Assembly: GCF_002157225.2 (NCBI RefSeq)
Contig: NZ_CP020038.1
Coordinates: 2,572,501 to 2,636,500 of the forward strand
DNA from: Agarilytica rhodophyticola
GTDB taxonomy: Bacteria; Pseudomonadota; Gammaproteobacteria; Pseudomonadales; Cellvibrionaceae
Reading direction: 5' to 3'
Length of the DNA: 64,000 nucleotides
The notes beneath the pieces are model-generated. The model was not told the origin of the DNA. It saw only the letters and a program-made list of their open reading frames with translations, and did no database searches. The translations under genes and the position numbers were made by a program. Positions 41,266-50,446 of this stretch are shown here, piece after piece (within the stretch, counting starts at the first letter, position 1; each line of letters opens with the position of its first letter).

Positions 41266-41826
41266 ATGTCAAAAGAATTCATTTTTTCTTCTTCCGTTCG
41301 TCTGAAAATACTAATCGACGTTTTCAATACGCAATTTTTTGAGAGCCATCACACATTGTTGATGGCGGGCGGCGAGGAGCCTCTTTATGAGCCTGCTAGC
41401 GGAGATTTGCCTAGTCGTATTACATTTACTCGGGACTACTTTTCAAGCGCCCTCCACGAAATATCGCATTGGTGTATAGCGGGTGCAAAGCGGCGCCTGC
41501 AGCTGGACTACGGATATTGGTATGCACCAGATGGTCGCAGTTATGAGCAGCAGGCCTTATTTGAGCGCGTGGAGGTGAAACCTCAAGCATTGGAACGCAT
41601 TTTCGCTTGTGCTTCAAGACAAAAATTTGTTGTCAGTGCTGATAATCTGGGTGCAGATCTATCGGCAAGTAAAAGCTTTAGTCTCGCCATTCATGAGCAG
41701 ACTCTTAAATATTGCCAAATGGGCTTACCTGAAAGAGCACATAATTTTGTACGCGCTTTAGCTAAAGCCTTTCAGGTGAACGATCCTTTGTCTAAGCAGC
41801 ATTACTTGCTACAGGATTTAATTTGA
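41266..41826 (+). CDS. epmC: Elongation factor P hydroxylase EpmC
   Basis: EpmC hydroxylates the beta-lysyl-lysine on translation factor EF-P, the last step of that modification in E. coli. The 186-residue product aligns well with YfcM: GGEEPLYEPA, then the metal-binding HEISH (residues 64-68) within the block ending HWCIAGAKRR, then YGYWYAPDGR and VEVKPQALE. It starts a run of overlapping genes: the next frame overlaps its stop by four bases. The EpmA and EpmB genes are not in this window. Confidence 0.93.
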   Translation: MSKEFIFSSSVRLKILIDVFNTQFFESHHTLLMAGGEEPLYEPASGDLPSRITFTRDYFSSALHEISHWCIAGAKRRLQLDYGYWYAPDGRSYEQQALFERVEVKPQALERIFACASRQKFVVSADNLGADLSASKSFSLAIHEQTLKYCQMGLPERAHNFVRALAKAFQVNDPLSKQHYLLQDLI

Positions 41827-42731
41827 ACAATCGTGCCGATCAAGATGCTCGTGTTTTTATCATTGATGCATCTATTTTTATTTTTAAATACTATTTTTCC
41901 ATGCCCAGTCATTGGCATGCTGACAATGGTCGTCCGACAGAAACTGTATATGGCTATACACGATGGTTGTGGGAGTTTCTTTCTCAAGTGGAGCCTGCGC
42001 GAGTTATCGCCTGTTTTGATGAAAGTTTAACAACCTGTTTTCGCAATGACATTTATCCTGAGTATAAGAAAAGCAGAGCGTTACCTGATGATGATTTAGC
42101 GTTCCAGTTATTGGCTTGTAAGCGCATAACACAATTGTTCGGTATTCGTTGCTACGCATCAGAAAAATATGAAGCCGATGATCTTATAGGCAGCTGTGCT
42201 CAGTTGTGTCAAAGTCAGAAGGTCCCGGTAACTATATTATCCAACGATAAAGACTTAGCTCAGCTTCTTCGCCTACCTAGCAGTCATCTTTGGAATTATC
42301 CTGCAGATGACCCCTTAAATGAAAAAGATATCTACCAAAAAATGGCGGTTTGGCCGCAACAAATCCCTGACTATCTGGCCTTGCTTGGAGATGTCAGTGA
42401 CGATATCCCCGGTGTCCCTGGGGTTGGTAAAAAAACAGCAGCGCAATTATTAAATCACTTTCTTTCTTGGTCTGCTATGAAAGAAAATTTGCATGACATA
42501 CATTCCCTGCCAATACGTGGGGCACAATCGTTAGAAAAAAAAATCATTGAGTACGCCAGTCAAATCGATATGGCTTTAAAGTTAACCACCATTGCGTGTG
42601 ATGCTATCGCCATAACGATAGAGGATACATGTCGGCAGGCAGGTGATTGGATCGCACTTGTCGGACTTTTGCGTGGTTTGGGTTTGCCAGAGAGTTTCTG
42701 TCAACGTATGGAGAATAAAAAAGAATTATGA
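41823..42731 (+). CDS. Stand-alone 5'-3' exonuclease (PolA N-terminal / FEN type)
   Basis: A 302-residue protein equivalent to the 5'-nuclease domain of DNA polymerase I. Signatures: VFIIDASIFIFKYYF at the start, FDESLTTCFRNDIYPEYKKSR, EADDLIG, LSNDKDLAQLL, and the helix-hairpin-helix GDVSDDIPGVPGVGKKTA. Such enzymes remove flaps and RNA primers. E. coli Xni/ExoIX is a shorter relative; this one keeps the EADD acidic residues and looks active. TTG start overlapping epmC; ends overlapping pdxB by four bases. Confidence 0.9.
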   Translation: MNNRADQDARVFIIDASIFIFKYYFSMPSHWHADNGRPTETVYGYTRWLWEFLSQVEPARVIACFDESLTTCFRNDIYPEYKKSRALPDDDLAFQLLACKRITQLFGIRCYASEKYEADDLIGSCAQLCQSQKVPVTILSNDKDLAQLLRLPSSHLWNYPADDPLNEKDIYQKMAVWPQQIPDYLALLGDVSDDIPGVPGVGKKTAAQLLNHFLSWSAMKENLHDIHSLPIRGAQSLEKKIIEYASQIDMALKLTTIACDAIAITIEDTCRQAGDWIALVGLLRGLGLPESFCQRMENKKEL

Positions 42732-43855
42732 AAATAGTTGCGGATGAAAATATTCCCTATGTGGAAGAATTATTTGCTCCTTTAGGTGAGGTTCAATTGC
42801 TTCCAGGGCGAACATTGACAAATGCGGATGTCAATAATGCTAATGCGTTATTGGTACGCTCGGTGACGCCTGTTAATAAAATGCTTCTAGACGATAGTCC
42901 AGTTCAATTTGTTGGCACCTGTACCATTGGTGTTGATCACTTGGACACACAATATCTACAAGAAAGAGCTATAGCTTATGCTAGCGCGCCAGGCTGCAAT
43001 GCTAACGCGGTTGTACAATATATTATCAGTGTCTTTGCTTCGCTGGATATCCTTCAAAGCCGTAAAAACGTCGTTATTGTCGGTGGCGGAAATGTCGGTA
43101 AGCGGGTGTATCAGATGTTGGATAACATTGGATTTAACTGCTCCGTTGTCGACCCATTTCTTGATTCTTCTTGTGGTATGCCTCTAGTGGATTTTTCGGC
43201 TATTTACGACGCTGATATTATTTGTTTGCATACTCCTTTAACTGGTTCAGGGGCACACCCCACTATTGATATGCTAGCTTATGATCAATTGCAAGGGCTA
43301 AAACCTGGCGCTCTTTTGATTAATGCAGGTCGCGGTGGTGTTATTAACAATGAAGCGTTAAACGTTATATTGCATGAACGCGAAGATCTGCAAGTAGTAT
43401 TAGATGTTTGGGCCGATGAACCTAATGTTGATACAGATCTTTTACAGCGTGTATTAATTGGTACACCTCATATTGCGGGTTATAGTTTTGAAGGCCGTGT
43501 GCAGGGTTCACTGATGATCTTTGATGCTTTTTGTAAACATTTTAATATTGACTCACAACGTAAAGACAAGGTTCGAAGAGAGGTTATAGCACAAGCATTT
43601 GGCGATACTGGTGAAATAGAATATAAAGGCCTCATAGATGCGATTTTAACTGCATACAACGTAAAGCAAGATTTCGCCAGACTGAAACAACATCAGGCAC
43701 AATTGCCCGCCGTATTTGATAAACTACGTAAGAATTATCCAAAGCGAAGAGAATTTTCACATTTCTTTTGTAAACCTTTCGATCACAAAAAAGTACCACC
43801 AGAAGAAAAAGCAATGGTGAAGGCCTTGGGGTTTGGTATTGATGACGAAATATAG
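42728..43855 (+). CDS. pdxB: Erythronate-4-phosphate dehydrogenase PdxB
   Basis: PdxB oxidises 4-phosphoerythronate with NAD in the pyridoxal-phosphate synthesis pathway. The 375-residue protein begins MKIVADENIPYVEELF, as the family does, and has the NAD-binding motif GGGNVGKRV, the acid-binding regions (CTIGVDHLD; INAGRGGVINNEAL) and HIAGYSFEGRVQGS. The C-terminal dimerisation domain is also present. The genes before and after overlap it, so it lies in a tight operon with a nuclease and an ATP-NAD-kinase-like gene. Confidence 0.95.
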   Translation: MKIVADENIPYVEELFAPLGEVQLLPGRTLTNADVNNANALLVRSVTPVNKMLLDDSPVQFVGTCTIGVDHLDTQYLQERAIAYASAPGCNANAVVQYIISVFASLDILQSRKNVVIVGGGNVGKRVYQMLDNIGFNCSVVDPFLDSSCGMPLVDFSAIYDADIICLHTPLTGSGAHPTIDMLAYDQLQGLKPGALLINAGRGGVINNEALNVILHEREDLQVVLDVWADEPNVDTDLLQRVLIGTPHIAGYSFEGRVQGSLMIFDAFCKHFNIDSQRKDKVRREVIAQAFGDTGEIEYKGLIDAILTAYNVKQDFARLKQHQAQLPAVFDKLRKNYPKRREFSHFFCKPFDHKKVPPEEKAMVKALGFGIDDEI

Positions 43856-45053
43856 TATTCAGCAGCCGCGTGTTGAAAAAGTCCCCCTACGTTTGGGTTT
43901 TGTTATTAATCCCTATGCCGGTGCAGGCGGTCCTGCAGGTTTAAAAGGGAGTGACAGTTCGACCACTAGAAAAGCCGTTGTCGATGGTGAAATTAAATCG
44001 CGAGCGCCTGAGCGAGCGCTACAATTTATATCTGCATTAACATCCATCGCCAAAGATAATACCTTGCAGTTTGTGACCCTCAAAGGGGCGATGGGTGAAA
44101 ATGCTTTTCTTGCTGCGGGTATGCAAGTAAATGAAGTTTTTCATCTGTTAGATATTGATTTTCCAGAAGTAACGCGAGCCGAAGATACACAAATAGCGGT
44201 TGATGCTTTGCTAGCAGCTAATATTGATATGTTGGTATTTGTCGGCGGTGATGGCACAGCGCGTGACGTATGTTCGGTTATCGGACACAAACTGCCAGTC
44301 TTGGGTGTTCCCTCTGGAGTGAAAATGCATTCAGGCGTTTTTGCTATAACTCCACAAGGCGCGGCGATGGTTATCGACGATCTCGCTGCAACTAAACTGG
44401 TTTCCCTTACTGAGCAAGAAGTACGTGATATTGATGAAGACGCTTTTCAAAAAGGCGTGGTTAAAAGTCGTTACTTTGGCAGTATGATCGTGCCAGATGA
44501 AATTCGCTATGTACAAAGTGTTAAACAGGGTGGAGTGGAAGTCGATGAACTAGTGTTGATGGATATTGCCGCAGAGATCCGAGAGCGACTGGAAGAGCCG
44601 GAGAATCAAGATGCGCTAGTGATTTTTGCCACAGGTTCTACTACTCAATTTATACAACAAGAATTAGGGTGTGAGGGAACCTTACTTGGCGTTGATATTT
44701 ATTTTCGTGGGGAACTTATCGCTTTAGATGTGAGCGCTGAACAGCTTGAGCATCGTATTTCAGAGCATCAAGGAAAAGTTATTATTGTACTGACAGCGAT
44801 TGGTGGACAAGGGCATATTATAGGCCGTGGTAATCAGCAGTTAAGCCCTATAGTTTTGCGCCGCTGTGGCCGCGATAACCTTTGGCTTGTGGCCACTAAG
44901 TCTAAATTAGAAGCACTCAATCAAAGGCCCTTATTAATCGACAGTAATGATGCTGCTCTAGATCAGCAATGGCAGGGACTTATCCCTGTTATCACCGGCT
45001 ATCATGATCAAGTACTCTATTGTATCGGGGGTGTGAATGCTTGTTCAGAGTGA
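43842..45053 (+). CDS. ATP-NAD kinase-like protein
   Basis: About 403 residues. The kinase signature is FVGGDGTARDV, with an N-terminal LGFVINPYAGAGG and a later FATGSTTQFIQ. This matches the ATP-NAD kinase/diacylglycerol-kinase superfamily branch found in many gammaproteobacteria beside pdxB; the substrate has not been established for this branch as far as I know. Start is ATG 43842 within the end of pdxB; a TTG three codons earlier is also possible. Its stop overlaps the downstream methyltransferase gene. Confidence 0.88.
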   Translation: MTKYSIQQPRVEKVPLRLGFVINPYAGAGGPAGLKGSDSSTTRKAVVDGEIKSRAPERALQFISALTSIAKDNTLQFVTLKGAMGENAFLAAGMQVNEVFHLLDIDFPEVTRAEDTQIAVDALLAANIDMLVFVGGDGTARDVCSVIGHKLPVLGVPSGVKMHSGVFAITPQGAAMVIDDLAATKLVSLTEQEVRDIDEDAFQKGVVKSRYFGSMIVPDEIRYVQSVKQGGVEVDELVLMDIAAEIRERLEEPENQDALVIFATGSTTQFIQQELGCEGTLLGVDIYFRGELIALDVSAEQLEHRISEHQGKVIIVLTAIGGQGHIIGRGNQQLSPIVLRRCGRDNLWLVATKSKLEALNQRPLLIDSNDAALDQQWQGLIPVITGYHDQVLYCIGGVNACSE

Positions 45054-46011
45054 TCACGACCTGCAACAACGTCTAGTGCCGATTACTCAGGCTATTGAAA
45101 ATAAAGCGGCGTTGATGAAGAACCTGCAGCAGAATTGTTTTCGTATTTTTCATGGACGAGGTAAATGCTTTCATGGATTGGACTGGTTAAATGTCGATTA
45201 CTTTTCATCGCTAATATTAATCACCATATATCGGGTTCCAGATGATATGGATATGGATATGTTATCAAAAGATATTATAGATACTCTGATAAAGATGTCT
45301 GTGATCGGTCATATTGATTGCGGTGTTGATAATGTGGTTATTCAGCGTCGCGACTTATATAAGGCACCTTTTGAGGCTATTTATGGCGAGGTGCCCGATC
45401 TTGCTTATGCTTGGCGTCAAAATCTTAAGTTTACTTTATCTTTTTCACAGCAAAATTTAGGTTATTTTCTGGATATTGAACCTGCGAGACTATGGTTAGA
45501 AAAAAAAGCGAAAGGGAAAAAAATACTGAATTTATTTGCTTATACCTGCGCCTTCTCGGTGGTTGCCATAGCCGCCGGCGCTAGTTCTGTTGTCAATATT
45601 GATTTAAGTAGAAAATCTTTGGCTAGGGGACGAGATAATCATAAGGTGAATAATCTTAGTACTGACAATGTTCACTACTTTGCGCACGATATTTTTAAAT
45701 CTTGGGGCAAGCTAAAAAAATATGGCCCTTATGATATGGTCATTATTGATCCCCCCAGCTTTCAAAAAGGGAGTTTTATTGCTAAAAAGGATTATGTCAA
45801 AGTGCTTGGTAAAATGTCGGCGCTGGTAGCCGATGGCGGTTGCTTTTTAGCTTGTCTCAATGCACCAGAAATTATGCTGGATGAATTTAAAACCTGGTTA
45901 GAGGTATGTAGTGATGATTTCTCTCATTGCCAAACATTGGCTCATCACCCAGACTTCCCTGAGCAGGAAAGTGGCAGGGAACTAAAGATGCTGGCGTATC
46001 AAAAAAACTAA
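45037..46011 (+). CDS. Class I SAM-dependent methyltransferase (RlmI/RlmK-like)
   Basis: A 324-residue methyltransferase resembling the C-terminal half of RlmI/RlmK-type rRNA methyltransferases. Signatures: YFLDIEPARLWL, the SAM motif ILNLFAYTCAFSVVA, VVNIDLSRKSL, and the catalytic-type DPPSFQKGSF. No PUA domain is seen, so the RNA target is uncertain. The start overlaps the upstream gene by 17 bases and it is the last gene of the epmC operon, with convergent GGDEF/EAL gene after it. Confidence 0.85.
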   Translation: MLVQSDHDLQQRLVPITQAIENKAALMKNLQQNCFRIFHGRGKCFHGLDWLNVDYFSSLILITIYRVPDDMDMDMLSKDIIDTLIKMSVIGHIDCGVDNVVIQRRDLYKAPFEAIYGEVPDLAYAWRQNLKFTLSFSQQNLGYFLDIEPARLWLEKKAKGKKILNLFAYTCAFSVVAIAAGASSVVNIDLSRKSLARGRDNHKVNNLSTDNVHYFAHDIFKSWGKLKKYGPYDMVIIDPPSFQKGSFIAKKDYVKVLGKMSALVADGGCFLACLNAPEIMLDEFKTWLEVCSDDFSHCQTLAHHPDFPEQESGRELKMLAYQKN

Positions 46012-46023
46012 ATTAGATACTAC

Positions 46024-48051
46024 TTAATGGTAATAGGTTTGCAGCATCTTAAGCGGCATCGGTTTGGCTATGGCATTGCCTTGGGCATAGTCAATCTCCA
46101 TTTTTGTGAGCAATGATAAAATGCGATCTGAATGAGCGTATTCGGCGATAATAGATATTTGCATTTCTTTGCCGATGTAATTAATTGAATTTACCATGGC
46201 TCGATCAAATTTATCATCGATAATATCTCGTACAAATGAGCCATCAATTTTTAAATAATCGACTTCCAAGTGTTTGAGGTACGCAAAAGAAGAAAAACCT
46301 GTGCCAAAGTCATCGAGTGCAAGATGGCAGCCCAGGGTCTTTAACTCCTGGATAAATTCCTGGGCTTCATTGATATTATGAATAGCACTGCTTTCGGTAA
46401 TTTCAAAACAAATCTTTTCCAGAGGGAAATTATAACTGGCAACCACTTGTAAAATAGCGCTACGTATTCTTGGATTAGCAATAGACTGAGAGGTGAGATT
46501 AATAGAGCAGCAGCTGAGTTTTTGAGTGTGCTCAGGATGCTTATCTAAATAATCTAAGGCAGTGGTGAGCACCCATAAATCTACTTGTTCTGAAAGGCCA
46601 AATCGCTCGACCGCGGGTATAAAGTGTTGGGGTAAAATATGTTCGCCAGATTCGTCCTTATAGCGTATTAAAAACTCATAATGAATATGTTCAGGATCGC
46701 CATTGAGCTTTCGTATTGGTTGAAAATATAAAACAAACGAACCGTATTGCACCGCTTTTTGTAAGCGGCTGACCCACATCATATCGCGGCGGCTATTTTG
46801 CAATGATTCAAGCATTTCTGAGTAGATGACTACACGGTTTTTACCTTTGTTCTTCGCTTCGAAGCATGCAGAATCAGCCGCACCGACAATATCTATAACA
46901 CAATTAAGCGCTTTAGAACTTAGTGCTACGCCGATACTAATACTTTGCCGATACTTTTGATTATTCCAGGTAAACGTAAAGTCTTCGGCGGCACTGCGCA
47001 TACGCTCGGCAATGCTTTTGGCTTCATCTATTGTGCCTTCGGCCTTTACTATAGCGAACTCATCGCCTCCCATTCGTGCAAAAAAATCACAGTCTCTACC
47101 TATTTTTTTTACGATGTTAGCCATATCTTGTATTAACATATCACCGGCTGTTCGGCCGCAGGTATCGTTAACAACTTTTAACTGATCAACATCGATATAA
47201 ATAAGCACAATACTGTGCTTAGGGTTTTTGTATTTATCCTCCAGATAATTTTCCAGTGCTTCCCTATTGTGATATTTAGTTAACGGATCGAAGTGTGAGT
47301 GAAAATTGGTAAGTTGCATTAATTTTTTAGACTCACTGATATCGTGCAACCAGAGTAGCATGTATTTATTGTTATCTTGTGCCTGCAGAAGTCTGGGACA
47401 TATGCGCACCCACATGATTTCACTATTTTCGATGATGATACGTAGTTCGATACTTGTATTTACATCACAATCGTTAATTTTATTAAGGGCGAGATTCTCG
47501 AGCTTTGCTATATCACTTTCGTAAACAAATTTTTTTAGAGGTTTTCTTTCGATCAGTCTTGTGTTTTGCTGAAGAAGACGCGAGAGCGCATTATTGACTT
47601 TTATAATACGTTGCTTTTTATTGAGAATAATGAGTGGCATGGGAGCCTGGGCAAAGAACAGATCCAGTTCTGCATTTGCTTTTAATGAGCTCTGTGGAAG
47701 GTAGTTAGCCTCATCGCGATGAACGATGAGCGAAATCATATGTGTTATGGCACTTATAATACAGACCAAGCCAATGCCAATGCCCAACCAAAATACAGTG
47801 CCGATGTATGATGTATTTAATTGCTGAAATGTTGTAGCCAGTTGCTCGTTTGGCGCAAAAAGAAACAACCATCTCGCACTTATGCAAACAACGATGGACG
47901 CACAGCCAACCAGGGCGATTGTTAGAGCTGTACGTATATTTTTATCGTAGCCTAAATGTTTGTTTTTTATAAGAGTAAAAAATAGGTAGGCTCCCGCTGC
48001 AACAACGAGTAGCTCACAGAATATGACGAGGTGCAGGATATAGGTATTCAT
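46024..48051 (-). CDS. Membrane GGDEF/EAL protein with PAS-like domain
   Basis: A 675-residue cyclic di-GMP enzyme. Three membrane helices (about 5-25, 40-60 and 85-110) precede a PAS-like domain (about 130-250), a GGDEF domain with an intact MGGDEF active-site loop, and an EAL domain. In the EAL domain the first motif is EFLIR rather than EALLR, NLTSQS, ITES, DDFGTG and KID are kept, but AEGVE is changed to AEYAH. Diguanylate cyclase activity looks likely; phosphodiesterase activity is less sure. It may set the c-di-GMP level seen by MshE and the PilZ protein, which is inference. Confidence 0.92.
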   Translation of the reverse strand: MNTYILHLVIFCELLVVAAGAYLFFTLIKNKHLGYDKNIRTALTIALVGCASIVVCISARWLFLFAPNEQLATTFQQLNTSYIGTVFWLGIGIGLVCIISAITHMISLIVHRDEANYLPQSSLKANAELDLFFAQAPMPLIILNKKQRIIKVNNALSRLLQQNTRLIERKPLKKFVYESDIAKLENLALNKINDCDVNTSIELRIIIENSEIMWVRICPRLLQAQDNNKYMLLWLHDISESKKLMQLTNFHSHFDPLTKYHNREALENYLEDKYKNPKHSIVLIYIDVDQLKVVNDTCGRTAGDMLIQDMANIVKKIGRDCDFFARMGGDEFAIVKAEGTIDEAKSIAERMRSAAEDFTFTWNNQKYRQSISIGVALSSKALNCVIDIVGAADSACFEAKNKGKNRVVIYSEMLESLQNSRRDMMWVSRLQKAVQYGSFVLYFQPIRKLNGDPEHIHYEFLIRYKDESGEHILPQHFIPAVERFGLSEQVDLWVLTTALDYLDKHPEHTQKLSCCSINLTSQSIANPRIRSAILQVVASYNFPLEKICFEITESSAIHNINEAQEFIQELKTLGCHLALDDFGTGFSSFAYLKHLEVDYLKIDGSFVRDIIDDKFDRAMVNSINYIGKEMQISIIAEYAHSDRILSLLTKMEIDYAQGNAIAKPMPLKMLQTYYH

Positions 48052-48138
48052 AATCTGCGCGTCGTGATGTGTTTTTTGAAGTAACAGTACGCCAAAATTC
48101 CATTTTCCTTTGGGTGAATCGTAGCTTTACGCTTGTCA

Positions 48139-48600
48139 TTACTTCAGCTCTCGCGACAAGATCATATAGTGTAATATTAATTCTTTTATCGCTTCTGAGC
48201 TACCATGTCGTAAAGTATGTCGCAAACGATCGATTCGTCGCACTACTGATGATAGCTTATCTACGGCCGGGGGCTTCTGGTCATCGAGTGAGATGGGATG
48301 TTGCTCAATAGATGACATTAATATGAAGCCGCGGTGAGATAGACACGCGTCCTCCACCGCTTCTTGCTTGATGGCACCTGAATAAGCAATATAATCCTGC
48401 TCTTTAAGCCACACTAAAGCGCTAAACCCTGCTTCAAAACGTGGACTATGCAGGCCAAACTCGTCTGGTTCGTCAGGCCCTGCAATGTCTTCCACATAAA
48501 CTACCGTTTTTGTAGGAAAGCGCTTGTAAAGCATTAATAAAATTTTTGCTGTATCTTTACAAAAATCGTCAATGTGTAAATCACTTACAGACTCAATCAT
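48139..48600 (-). CDS. Conserved hypothetical protein downstream of alaA
   Basis: A 153-residue soluble protein that I cannot name. It is mostly helical, with a segment VVYVEDIAGPDEPDEFGLHS and a charged C-terminal half. No cofactor motif or signal peptide is visible. It lies 17 bases after alaA on the same strand, so it is probably cotranscribed with it. Confidence 0.75.
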   Translation of the reverse strand: MIESVSDLHIDDFCKDTAKILLMLYKRFPTKTVVYVEDIAGPDEPDEFGLHSPRFEAGFSALVWLKEQDYIAYSGAIKQEAVEDACLSHRGFILMSSIEQHPISLDDQKPPAVDKLSSVVRRIDRLRHTLRHGSSEAIKELILHYMILSRELK

Positions 48601-48617
48601 TGTGGTGGTAAGTCAAC

Positions 48618-49832
48618 CTATTTTCGATAGTGTGATAAAAAATGACCGAGCTTCTCAATGGCGGTTTTGATCTCACCCGCACGGGGTAAAAACACCACTC
48701 TAAAGTGATCCGGCTGTGGCCAGTTAAATGCTGTTCCTTGTACGAGAAGAATTTTTTCTTTCAATAAAAAGTCGAGAATGAGTTGCTGATCATCTTCAAT
48801 TTGATACATCTGTCTATCGATTTTAGGAAACAGATAAATGGCACCTTTGGGAGTAACACAGCTCACCCCAGGTATATCATTGATACTTGCACAAGCAGCA
48901 TCGCGCTGTTCTAGTAGACGGCCACCGGGCAAAATCAGTTCGCGAATACTTTGATAGCCGCCGAGCGCTGTCTGTACCGCATACATTGCAGGGACATTAG
49001 CACACAGTCGCATGGAAGCGAGCATCTCTATCCCTTCGATATAGCCCTTCGCGTTCTCTTTGGCGCCACTTATCACTAGCCACCCGGAACGAAACCCTGC
49101 TAAGCGGTAAGATTTAGATAAGCCGTTAAAGCTAATGCATAAAGCGTCGTGAGCGAGACGTCCCATGGGAATAAATTCCGCGTCTTCATAGGTAATTTTT
49201 GAGTATATTTCATCGGCAAAAATTACCAGTTTATGCTCTTCGGCCACCTTGATAATTTGCTCAAGGATATCTTGACTATACACCGCTCCTGTAGGGTTGT
49301 TAGGGTTGATGACTACAATAGCACGGGTTTTATCGCTTATTTTGGATTTGATATCGTCAATATCCGGATACCATTGGGCTTGTTCGTCACAGAGGTAGTG
49401 GCGGGGCTTGCCGCCAGATAGGTTCACCGCTGCTGTCCACAATGGATAGTCGGGAGAGGGAATAAGGACTTCGTCACCATCGTTGAGTAAAGCCTGGCAA
49501 GCCATCACAATCAACTCGCTGACACCGTTACCCAAAATAATATCGGAGATATCCACATTAGGAATAGACAAGCGCTGGCACTCTTGCATGACTGCCTTGC
49601 GTGCGGCAAAGAGGCCGTGGGATGCCGTATAACCTTGGGCATTGCGCAAATTATGGATGACATCGGTAATGAGTTCATCTGGCGCATCAAAGCCGAAGGG
49701 GGCTGGGTTACCGATATTGAGTTTTAGTATCCGCTGGCCTTCTTCTTCCAGTCGATTTGCATGTTCCAGCACAGGGCCGCGAATGTCGTAACATACGTCT
49801 GCTAATTTGTTTGATTTTTTTATCCGTTGCAT
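48618..49832 (-). CDS. alaA: Alanine transaminase AlaA
   Basis: AlaA is a class I/II PLP aminotransferase that makes alanine from pyruvate and glutamate. The 404-residue protein has LNIGNPAPFGFDAPDEL, GNGVSELI, NPNNPTGAVYS and the PLP-lysine region FNGLSKSYRLAGFRSGW at about residue 240, then FRVVFLPR near the end. All match AlaA (YfbQ). It reads with a small conserved gene downstream. Confidence 0.95.
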   Translation of the reverse strand: MQRIKKSNKLADVCYDIRGPVLEHANRLEEEGQRILKLNIGNPAPFGFDAPDELITDVIHNLRNAQGYTASHGLFAARKAVMQECQRLSIPNVDISDIILGNGVSELIVMACQALLNDGDEVLIPSPDYPLWTAAVNLSGGKPRHYLCDEQAQWYPDIDDIKSKISDKTRAIVVINPNNPTGAVYSQDILEQIIKVAEEHKLVIFADEIYSKITYEDAEFIPMGRLAHDALCISFNGLSKSYRLAGFRSGWLVISGAKENAKGYIEGIEMLASMRLCANVPAMYAVQTALGGYQSIRELILPGGRLLEQRDAACASINDIPGVSCVTPKGAIYLFPKIDRQMYQIEDDQQLILDFLLKEKILLVQGTAFNWPQPDHFRVVFLPRAGEIKTAIEKLGHFLSHYRK

Positions 49833-50035
49833 GTGTTCAAATATAATCGATGGCGAACAATCTACGCGATTATTTCGTGTCTGATTGTCTGTTGCTTAAT
49901 AGTTAGGCTTTAGCCGCAAATCGGCGCAATTTATAAGAAGATTAACGGTGATAAATTATATTGTCTAGATACTGACAGTGTTTTATAACGTATTAAGGGG
50001 TTACCCCAGACAAAGAAGTAAAAGGTAGGTAGAAC

Positions 50036-50446
50036 ATGAATGATGATTCTCTGCGCAATAATGAATTTTGGCGCGATAAATTAAGTCCTCAAGAGTACAA
50101 GGTATGCCGTGAAAAAGGCACGGATCGAGCTTTTACTGGTGAGTACTGGGATACTAAAGTGGCTGGCACCTACCGATGTAGGTGTTGTGCAACACCTTTA
50201 TTTAAATCCGACGCCAAATATGATTCAGGTTCTGGTTGGCCGAGTTTCTATCAGGCACTCGACCCATTATTGATCAAAGAAAATGTGGATCGGAGCCTTG
50301 GTATGGAGAGAATTGAAGTGGTGTGTGCCAAATGCGACTGCCACCTTGGTCATTTGTTTCCCGATGGCCCTGCACCTACGGGTATGCGTTACTGTGTTAA
50401 CTCGTCGTCGATCACACTGGATACAGAAAAGAGTGAGAGTGAATGA
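50036..50446 (+). CDS. msrB: Peptide-methionine (R)-S-oxide reductase MsrB
   Basis: MsrB repairs methionine-R-sulfoxide in proteins. The 136-residue length is typical. The zinc site is formed by two Cys pairs (Cys48/Cys51 and Cys97/Cys100), and the catalytic Cys120 is in MRYCVNSSS. GSGWPSFY and HLGHLFPDGP are also present. Its stop overlaps the start of the next gene by four bases, so repair of protein and DNA damage may share a transcript. Confidence 0.96.
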   Translation: MNDDSLRNNEFWRDKLSPQEYKVCREKGTDRAFTGEYWDTKVAGTYRCRCCATPLFKSDAKYDSGSGWPSFYQALDPLLIKENVDRSLGMERIEVVCAKCDCHLGHLFPDGPAPTGMRYCVNSSSITLDTEKSESE

